From: Brachycybe producta
Lineage: Eukaryota; Arthropoda; Diplopoda; Playtdesmida; Andrognathidae
DNA: 64,000 nt
Assembly (NCBI GenBank): GCA_036925085.1
Contig: JAUPFP010000011.1
Location: 186,001 to 250,000, forward strand
Reading direction: 5' to 3'
The translations under genes and the position numbers were made by a program. The notes under the pieces were generated by a model. It did not search any database. It worked only from the letters and a program-made list of their open reading frames with translations, and had not been told where the DNA came from. Positions 55,661 through 64,000 of this stretch are shown piece by piece; within the stretch, counting starts at the first letter, position 1; the number at the start of each line of letters is the position of its first letter.

Positions 55661-57363
55661 TTGTGCCAACAGTGTTTCAAACCAATTGATACACACTCTG
55701 TACATTCTTTAACAATAAATAAAACAGGACATGCTTGTCATTTATTAATTATCAATAATAATGTATTTTTTATCACATGGGAACATATTCCGTGTTAAAG
55801 TCAAATTGTGTCTCTTCTAATTAAAAACAAAAATATTCTTTAGAAATGAACTGAAGTCTCCAGAAACAAAAAAGGGGGAAATGAGTTTGAAGTTATTATG
55901 AAGGATGATGATAAAAAAATACTTTGTATAAAAAAAAAGTTTTGAAAGAAAGGGGAGATTGTGTCATGATTAATGATTCTGATGAAGAATTTGTTGCACC
56001 TATTGCCGCCGCGCTCTTTAATTTCCGTGCTTATAATTGGACTATAGTTGTTGCCTACGCTTAAACGGTTTCACAAGTGATTTCTTTAAATCTTAATAAC
56101 CGTAGAGACCTGGGTCAAGATTTAAAGTGTTAATACGCGATGATGTCTTGAAAATGTATAAATATGGAAAGGAGCAAGGATTTGCTTCGGGCTCACCCAT
56201 GTCCACCTGGACTACCTCTTCAATCATAACACTCAAATCGAAAATCAAGAAGGAAACTTGGCACTTGGAAGTGTTACTATACTCAGTAAAACATTGTTTT
56301 ATATTTTGGAACTTAATTCAGAAAGTTCACATTGAAGTTCAACTAATAAGTTGTTTCTTTTCTTGAATTCGGGCCTAAGAATCGTAATTTTAATTGCTAA
56401 CTGCCAGTAGTTGTTAGGTACTGGTGGTAAAATCATCAACTTCTACATTAACGAGTTTAGCATTAGCTTTAGCTATATCACATTTAGTAATCATTAAAGT
56501 TGCGTTTCAATGCACACTGTGATTCTTGTAACTTAATTTCTGTGCTGTATGCTTCTGGTGTTTGCTGTGTCACAATGTCACATCACATCATCGAGCTCAG
56601 GTACCTTGTATACTATTCACAATTTAAGCAAATTACATCACATTATTACACAATGACAAATACTGTCATATGTGTGTGTGTAACAGTGTAGGCCCTATAA
56701 TATGTTTATGACTGGTATAGAGCAGTCATATAAAGATCCTTAGCTCATTTAAACATGGCACTTACATATTATTACGTAATGAGAATGAAGAAGCTTAGAA
56801 TTGGTTACAATATTACAAATATGCTCTATAGTCATTAATTTTTTTGATCAAGGAGCACACGTAATTAGAATATACATGTAAATAGTACTGGTTACAATAC
56901 TGACACGAACTGCTAATAAATGACTGTCATAATGATATGACAGTCCTATTACATGCTTCTGTAATGCGAATGACATTAAGTTTACAAGGTTTTGAGATAG
57001 ATATGACTATTTACTGTCATATGACGTTCTTAATGCTTTTCTGTTATGAGGTCCCCAGAGGACATCTTGAGAATAGTTGTGGCACTTTATGTCGCTCTTA
57101 TTGGTTGAAAAGATGTGTGACATCACATGAGTACAAACATAGCACAAAGTATATAACAAAATAGCTGGCAAAAACGGATTAGGAAAGAGCTGCTGTGTGC
57201 CAGTTGATAGGAAGTTTCATGTAAAAGTTGATGTGTTTAGCATTAGCTTTGACTTAAAAATTATTAAGACGACGACCCTGAAAGCGGAAAGCCGACAATC
57301 AACATGTAAACGCACCACACGTTGGTGCGTTGTGTGCTGTGTTTTGAAAACAGCTCATAGCTT
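55661..57363. other. No gene seen
   Basis: AT-rich non-coding stretch. The open frame at 56127-56366 has no recognisable domain, splice context or homologue known to me. Confidence 0.35.
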
Positions 57364-57371
57364 GTATTTTG

Positions 57372-58138
57372 CAGTGCCGGCCTTACCCTCCTTGGCGTCC
57401 TGAGGCAGATTTTTTCAGGGCGCCCCATTCAAAATGAGAAAATGAAAATATTTGTTTCATTATTAGTACAAAAAAACACGTCGATTATGTCCATAGAGAA
57501 AACCATATTACTTTTAGATTAAAAAATAAACTAGTGACCCAGGTTGGACTGACCAGCTCTCGAAAAGGCGCTCTTATAGAAAGAAGGCTGTGGTTTTATA
57601 TACAAAACGTCGCTTCAAATTGAACGAAATGCTCTTCAAGTACGTCATATACCCTGTGACGTCATGTGGAGTTGTTTGAAATTAAGAAACGTATTTTTTC
57701 TAAAATCAAAATAGCAGACATCAATCACTCAAAAATTTTGAAATTTAACAAGTGTCATTGTTGGAGTGTGTACGTCATTTTAAATGTGATGTGAATTTTA
57801 TGTGGGACGCAACGTTTTTTGAGTTATTCGAGACACAAAAAGTATGTTAAAAAGTTCGACATTTTCTACTAAAAAAATTAATAAATAAATAACTAATCGG
57901 TGGATTTTCTTCATTGACTTCCTATTTCATGATATTATGCAACTCTTATCTAACAAAAAAGTCCACATCTCTTAATCCTATCTCGTTCTCGAGTTGTTCT
58001 GTTCACAAGGTGAAAATGATTCGACCCAATAAACATAATATAAAAGAACTCGCTTGGCGCCCCAACCTGCTCGGCGCCCCAACCTGCTCGGCGCCCTCGT
58101 GCGGTGCACGACCTCGCCACCCCCAAAGGCCGGCACTG
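57372..58138. mobile_element. hAT-type element, CAGTGCCGGCCTT family
   Basis: Ends CAGTGCCGGCCTT and AAGGCCGGCACTG are exact mirrors. Flanks GTATTTTG (57364-57371) and GTATTTAG (58139-58146) are an 8-bp duplication with one change. The right part has tandem CGCCCCAACCTGCTCGG units and the left GGCGTCC words. Non-coding. Confidence 0.82.
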
Positions 58139-58161
58139 GTATTTAGAATAATACCCTCAAC

Positions 58162-58759
58162 TAGAGACCTACATTGAGTAAAAATTTGAAGCCCAGCCCA
58201 GCCGAGCCCATGAGACTTTATGCTGGGCCCAGCCCACCAGGCCCACGAAGCCCACCAGGCCCATAAAGCCCACCAGGCCATGGGCCTTTAACATAAATAT
58301 GCCGATCCAAGCCCTGCCCAAAAGCCCACCATCCCATGGGCTTTGTGTAGGTCTCTAATTTCCACACTAAATGGTTCACAAGTTCGCATGCTTACCAAGA
58401 AAAGAAACTGCCCTATTAACAGCTTTAATATGTTTATTTTATAGATTGGTCAGTGAGGAATATGTTACACTTTTATTAATGTCTGAATTAATATGTGGTT
58501 CAGTTCTATACATTTGTAAAGAACATCATGAGAGAAAAGATGAAACGCCTTCCAAACCCGTGATGCCCACAAAGGCCACCAAACCCACGAAGCCCATGAA
58601 GTCCACAAGGCCCACGAAGCTCACCAGGCCCACGAAGCTCACCAGGCCCATGGGCCTTTAATATAAAAATGCCGGCCCAGGCCCAGCCCAACCCATGGGC
58701 TGGGCTGGGCTTTTGCAAAAGCCCACCGACCCATGGGCTTTATATACTGTAGGTCTCTA
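58162..58759. mobile_element. hAT-like element with GGCCCA-type minisatellite
   Basis: An exact 8-bp duplication CCCTCAAC flanks it (58154-58161, 58760-58767). Ends TAGAGACCTACA and TGTAGGTCTCTA are exact mirrors. Inside are two arrays of CCACCAGGCCCA/CCACGAAGCCCA-type 12-mers (about 58225-58285 and 58560-58650), then AAGCCCA...TGGGCTT palindromes. Its left duplication begins only 8 bases after the right duplication of the element at 57372-58138. Confidence 0.85.
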
Positions 58760-58767
58760 CCCTCAAC

Positions 58768-59959
58768 GTCCACTAAAGGGTTTTTAGAAAATTTGACTGA
58801 TACCCACGCTGCACCTCACCACCACCATCTTCCCAATTAATAGGCAAAGGTATCAAGAATCACTGATTCACTGACCAATCAACAATTTTTTTTCTTTCTG
58901 AATGTCTAATTTTGATAGTTATTTTTTATAGCTTTTTATATGTTTGTGCCAAGTGTCTCTTTGATGAGCCTTTGTGTCCACTCTCATTAGTCATTAGAGG
59001 TTTCAAAAAAATACACTGGACCACTGATTGACCACTCGATACGGCCTATTTTATAATACTAGCTCTATAAATTTTCGTTTTTTTATGGAGATGAAGTCAC
59101 GAAATTCTCTGTTTTTATTTCTTTTTTATCATTTCGGAGTCGTTTGTATTGAAATCGTTAAAGATAAACAGCTGATAATATGCATATAAATATACAGAGT
59201 GAGACAAAAATACTGAATTGTGTTATTTAAAAAAAAAAGTAATTTCCTTTTCCTTTTAAAATTAACACATTCATTTAATTGAATTTCAACGTCTTTATTT
59301 TTTTTATTTTTAGCAATAAAAAAGTCTGTATTTTTTAGAGTTAAATACATTTTGCGCCATTCAAATAAGAAATGATTTTTGTTTAAACAAAAAAAGCAAA
59401 AACGCAATTAAAATTAAAATGTACAGCATACGATGTTGTTTACAATAATTGGATATTTCTTGTATGGGGCGGAAATCTTGTCACAAAGACGACATTTGGT
59501 GTAACCCATCTTAGTTGTAATATAACTACGTTACATCACGATATAGTTAGTTATACATCGTGTTAACTCGTATTTTAAAAGTGTTTTGTGTGATACTCTG
59601 CGGGCTACAGGTGGGCACAGCCGCACAACGATGCAGAACCATTATAGTGTGCAACTTAAAAACACTAAAATTTACTCTACATTTTGACGCATTATTCATT
59701 ATACTAATGAAAGTCATTAAAAATGGCACACTAGTCACCTTGATCAGTGACGTTCCATAGACACAACCCAATACCATCATTCAAATAAGACCCAAACCTT
59801 ATATATGGTTACAACAAAGTCCCCTTGATTGAACTCTGCTGTCATTGAACATGTCAACTGTATGACTCACTCTTTCCTATTTTCTCCAACACACACACAT
59901 ATATTATCTAAGTTGCAAGTGGTGTTGCACTACTTTACAACAATTTTTTGAGTAATATG
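58768..59959. other. No gene seen
   Basis: AT-rich non-coding sequence without recognisable element ends or exons. Confidence 0.35.
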
Positions 59960-59963
59960 TTAA

Positions 59964-60474
59964 GAGCCTAGATACAGCGTTTAGTTCAAAATTTCTCCGA
60001 ATGAAGGCGCTGCAATCGTTTTTGATTGAAAAACGGTTTTATAACGTTTTTTCTCCAGGTTTCAAGTCACATAATAATTAATAGAAAAATAATTTCGCGT
60101 GTTAAGCTTATAAAAAGAAAACATCGTGAAGTCAATAGATTAATGCACGTGATAATTATTTTGTAATTGTTCCAAGTCGTTTTTAATAGGAGTTCTTCAA
60201 ATGTTTGGGTGACGGTTTTTTGGTCCTATGGAACTTAACATGGAGTTAAAAAATGTATGATTTTAAACGTTATTAAAAATAGAAGGACCTTTTCAAAAAT
60301 TATATAAATCGAGTACGTAAAGAACAATACTTTTTATTGCATTTTGCACTTTACTGTATTTTAATTGAGCGATTATGAGGCGATTTCTTGCAGTTTTAGT
60401 AACACCATATAGTAACACTCATTTGTCTCGTTGTTGTCTGCTCAAAACAACAAGATGGACGTGGATCTAGGCTC
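59964..60474. mobile_element. TTAA-flanked element, GAGCCTAGAT family, short copy
   Basis: TTAA on both sides (59960-59963, 60475-60478). Termini GAGCCTAGAT and ATCTAGGCTC are exact mirrors. Closely similar to the outer parts of 50098-50986 but with only one of the roughly 200-bp internal units. Confidence 0.78.
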
Positions 60475-60500
60475 TTAAGAGGGGGCAGGATTGTTTACAG

Positions 60501-60803
60501 CAAGCATGTCGAACTCGCGGGCCACAACGAACATCTTTGCGGCCCAGCCCCTGTCAGATTCAGGATTACTGACATTCAACTTGGGTTAGTTGTGAACAAG
60601 ATTGGAAAGATAGGAAAGATTGTAGCAGAGAAAAGATGCCAAGTGTCAGGAATAAAACATTAATTTTAACGTTGTCCTTGTTTTTTTTATATACTGTACT
60701 GTTTGAAATAAACTTATGTTTTTATAAAACACATAAAGCCCACATAAACTTAGACCTTGTTTATTTGGTCCGTGTTAGTTAGCCTTTGAGTTTGACATGC
60801 TTG
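60501..60803. mobile_element. hAT-type element, CAAGCATGTC family, copy 2
   Basis: Ends CAAGCATGTCGAACTCGCGG and GAGTTTGACATGCTTG. Flanks GTTTACAG and GTTTATAG form an 8-bp duplication with one change. It shares CACATAAACTTAGACCTTGT and TTTATTTGG with the copy at 45296-46504. Only 26 bp separate it from the TTAA element on its left. Confidence 0.8.
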
Positions 60804-60811
60804 GTTTATAG

Positions 60812-62654
60812 GCTTTGTTTGGTCAAACATTTTCGTAGAGACCTAAGTCACTGTCAGTAAGATCTTTTGACAATATTGGTAACATTTGTCTTTTCTAAAT
60901 TATAAATAGGCCTGAGTGTGTTTGCAATGTTTTTGACAAATGATTGTGAGGCTGAAAAGTGGACAAGTTGCGTGCTGTGTACAACTTATACATTATATTA
61001 CTATGGGGGAAATGAATGTTTGTTTCCCCGGACCTAAACCTTCCTCCCACAGCATTCTTTCCCTTAGGTCAGTGTTCTTTAGGTGCAAAGGATTAGGTGT
61101 TGTAGTAGTTGTACTGTCATTTAAATATTGGCTTTAGTCCTAACTGTTTAGATGAAGAAAACATTTCAAGTATTTTGTTTAGGTGAAGTGTTTTTATGGT
61201 GAACAACTTATTTGCTAATTTGAACAGGAAAAATAACAATTGTGATAAAACTCAATTTTAAAGAATTATACTCAGTCACAAGATGGCGTCGATACTATTT
61301 AATAGGGGATAAAATTGGGAGAGGTGGAGGAAGGTTTTCAAAAGGTAGGAAAGGGGGGGGGAACAATTTTCACACAAAATTACACCATAATAGACATGTA
61401 TATAGTTTGTATTAAAAAAAATGTTTGTGTTAAAATTGTTGAAACTTCCTTTCATTCAAATATGAGCTTCCATGAACTTGAATTTTGTACACATCTAATT
61501 AGCTGAGAAAATAGACAAGAGAAATGAATGTCACGGCTCACACATACATAATGGTGAAATATGTTTAAGCTCTTTATTTTTTTTGTTGTTGTTCATCATA
61601 TTCTCTATTCTAATATTTATTATGGTTAAGAGGAAGGTGGTTGGAACCCCTCCTTTACATCCCTCTCTTTACACCTTCTTCTTATTACTTTACCACCTTG
61701 GTCTTTAATTACAATTTCTTTACAGTGTTTTCAGTTGAGGCGAACAAAAAATGAATGAACTAAGAATAACACATGGTATAATAATGTATGATGATGATGG
61801 TGTGAACATTAAAGAATTAAAGTACAGGATGATTCCTGATATGTGAATCACAATATCTAAAATACAATTAATGATGACCACATTTATGCTCTTTCGAATG
61901 CTTTCTAATTTTCCATAGTGGTCTCTATTGATCTCACAGCCCAAAAGGCCCATTTTTTTTTTTCTGCCCGTTTTCTTCACTCAATTTATGGTTCATTGAG
62001 TGGATTTTTGAGAGAGAAAGTTAAAAAATATATACAGTGTATATTGTGTATATTCATGACGGATTCTCAAAATCTATTTGAAATGAAATAATATAAATAA
62101 AAAGCTGAATCATTTCCCACACATTTACAAATCACAAAAATCACGATTTTTTTTTTTGGCTTCTCAAAGTATTGAAATCGAGAAAGAAAGAAAGCCAATA
62201 ACATGTACCTCCATATTGTTCTCGAATACATTTTTAAAGCCACCAGAGAAGCGTAATGTAAATGCCACTCAAGATCATCATCATGAAAATGTTTTCCTAC
62301 TATACTGCTTTATACGTGCAGGGTTTCACAAAAGTCCTTCCACGGAGGAAAAACCTGCGGATCATATTAGTTATTCAAATGATGAAATTGAGCTATTAAT
62401 GTTGTGCATTCACATACATATATAAACATTTCTTTTGGGACACCCTGTATGTTATTTATCGCCTTTTTAATTATTAAGTTAGGTAAAATGCCATAATATT
62501 TTACTACAAGAAGGGGACGTTTCAATAAGATTCAGAAGCCATACTATTTGTCAACGTGAGATTGCTGGTCGAATTATTTAAATCATGAGTTGCTGCATCA
62601 CTAACTTTCTTTTCTCCGCATCTTTTTTTTTTCTTCTCACTACTGTTTACGTGC
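60812..62654. other. No gene seen
   Basis: AT-rich non-coding sequence. At 61148-61215 it holds the TTTAGATGAAG / TTTAGGTGAAGTG / GGTGAACAACTT words also seen at about 840-915. No exon-like frames. Confidence 0.35.
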
Positions 62655-62658
62655 GTAT

Positions 62659-62960
62659 GGAGCCCTGTAAGGGACATGCGAGATTTTTTTTAAATCCAGA
62701 ATCTTGACATATCGACTTTTAAATCTCTTTTATTCGCCCATGTTAATTATGCCATGTTGTGCGCGCCCATACCCTAATAATTAAATTATTGCAAGCGCCC
62801 TCTTGTAGCAGCGATAATTTAAGTATTAAGAGTGTGGTGCGCACAACATGGCATAATTAACATGGCCGAATAAAAGAGATTTAAAAGTCGAAATTTCGAA
62901 ATTAAAGTCGACATTTTGAGATTTAAAAAAAAAAATCTCGCATGTCCTTTACAGGGCTCC
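62659..62960. mobile_element. Long palindromic MITE
   Basis: About 300 bp, almost entirely two arms of about 130-140 bp. It starts GGAGCCCTGTAAGGGACATG and ends with the mirror CATGTCCTTTACAGGGCTCC. GTAT lies on both sides (62655-62658, 62961-62964) and may be a 4-bp duplication. The inner arms share CGACTTTTAAATCTC and CATGTTAATTATGCCATG. Confidence 0.7.
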
Positions 62961-62975
62961 GTATGTGTGTGTTAA

Positions 62976-63496
62976 GGTGGCTGAATACACATTTATTTTG
63001 TTGCTGTTTTTTTTTCCTTCCAGATGGCGCCACTATAGTGCCCATATGTTATGTTCTATAGGCGGTCTCTCTCCCCTCACCCGCGGCTTTCAGAAAATCT
63101 ATATTTTTCAAGCGAACATTTTACACCAGAAGCATTACAAAAAAAATCAAAGTGTTTTAAAAGCTAGAATAGTTGGTGATAATGTTTTTTTTTTATGCTG
63201 ATGATATTTTTAAAAAATAAACTTTTTTATGATAGTTTGAAAAAGACAAAAACTCAAAACGGGCTCATTTTCAAACTGCTACAAAAATGTTTATTTTTTA
63301 AGATATTGCCATAATCTTTTACCATTCTACTTTTGAAAACAATTTCAATTTTTCCATAATGTTATTTAAAAAAAACGTTTGCTTGACGTTTTTGTGTCCA
63401 AATTATACAAAAAAAAACGTCTATGGAGTATAGCATTAGCCACTGCAGTGGCGCCATCTGGGGGACAAAAGCAAAATAGCTATGTATTCAGCGACT
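62976..63496. mobile_element. TTAA-flanked palindromic element
   Basis: TTAA on both sides (62972-62975, 63497-63500). Ends GGTGGCTGAATACACATTTA and, in reverse complement, AGTCGCTGAATACATAGCTA. Next inside, CCAGATGGCGCCACTATAG pairs with CAGTGGCGCCATCTGG, and the centre also pairs. Because it is a palindrome, similar peptides (VAEY...LLL..RWRH) appear on both strands; that is not evidence for a gene. Confidence 0.68.
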
Positions 63497-63500
63497 TTAA

Positions 63501-64000
63501 TACAACTTTGAGGGTAATAGGCTCTCCATCTACATAATATAACGAGTATTCTTATGTAGCCTCTAACTTCCAAATATTGCTCAATGCTCATTGTTGCAGA
63601 AGTACTGCTTTTTGAAAATGGAAGTGGAAGAAGCCACATCAACAACAGAAAGCTCAAAGATCTGACCTCTTTGAACCCCTGCTTAGAAATCGCATTAAGA
63701 TATATTTTATGTCGATTTTTAACTTGACGTTTTCGTGCTTGAGGTGGACGGTTTTTTTTGTGTGTGTTGGGGACCACACACAAACGTGTAAAATTGACAA
63801 CCACATTCCCAAATACAATAAGAGCCACTTGCTGACTAATACACAAAGCTACTTATCAATTAAGGGCACACCCTTTCATCCACTGCAAATAAAACCCACA
63901 CTGTAACAATATATAGTAATAAAAGTTAGATAAGAGTTTTTGTTGTTGTTAATGAAGTAACTATATGAAATAGTTGTTTCTTGTTAATTCATGATATGTA
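63501..64000. other. No gene seen
   Basis: Non-coding, AT-rich. The minus-strand open frame running through 63436-63846 overlaps the arm of the palindromic element and has no recognisable domain. Confidence 0.35.

Noticed and set aside
1-64000. CRISPR arrays, operons, rRNA or tRNA genes, LTR or virus-like elements
   Set aside because: None seen. The regular arrays are minisatellites without spacers, the only tRNA-like piece is a SINE B box, and no paired long terminal repeats or capsid/envelope-type frames were recognised.

Overview
This window comes from an AT-rich, intron- and transposon-rich animal genome, most likely an arthropod. Three things point that way: a multi-exon unconventional myosin gene whose exons look most like the Dachs (class XX) family; two minisatellites built on CCTAA/TTAGG, the arthropod-type telomere word; and a very dense load of short non-autonomous DNA transposons. 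There is no prokaryotic gene organisation, no CRISPR array, no rRNA gene and no recognisable tRNA gene. I saw no LTR or virus-like element.

Host gene. One gene can be supported. It lies on the minus strand, from a start codon at 41192 to beyond the left edge. Thirteen whole exons and one partial exon can be read by eye. Every intron has GT/AG ends and every junction keeps phase: the 1739 coding bases give 579 codons plus 2 bases. The product begins with a short leucine-rich, probably coiled-coil region. A myosin motor follows, with a P-loop (GESGSGKT, residues 176-183), switch I (NSESSR, 227-232) and switch II (DMFGFE, 494-499). The left edge cuts the motor, so the actin-binding half and any tail lie outside. 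Exons 2-14 sit within 10.7 kb. Exon 1 is about 30.4 kb upstream, so most of the window is intron 1.

Left part (1-10715): the exon cluster, with a 656-bp hAT-type element, a second hAT-like element, short LINE 3' ends and a degenerate TTTAGGTGAA motif field in the introns.

Intron 1 (10716-41101): a repository of mobile elements. It holds four of the five copies of a Helitron/Helentron-like family with a 3' hairpin and CTAG end, several palindromic GCCCTTTTATGA-type MITEs, two TTA-flanked MITEs, a tRNA-related SINE, a hAT-like element with an intact 8-bp duplication at 37837-38041, and a 650-bp element with a telomere-like minisatellite core. It also holds a 1.4-kb inverted-repeat element with a GC-rich interior.

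Right part (41193-64000): no host gene recognised. It holds the fifth Helitron-like copy, LINE fragments, TTAA-flanked elements and hAT-type elements with 8-bp target duplications. The most striking structure is a nested stack at about 44990-46560: a LINE split by a hAT-type element, which is itself split by a 975-bp element carrying about 35 copies of a CCTAACCTAACCAAT unit. All calls were made by reading the sequence; no database search was possible.
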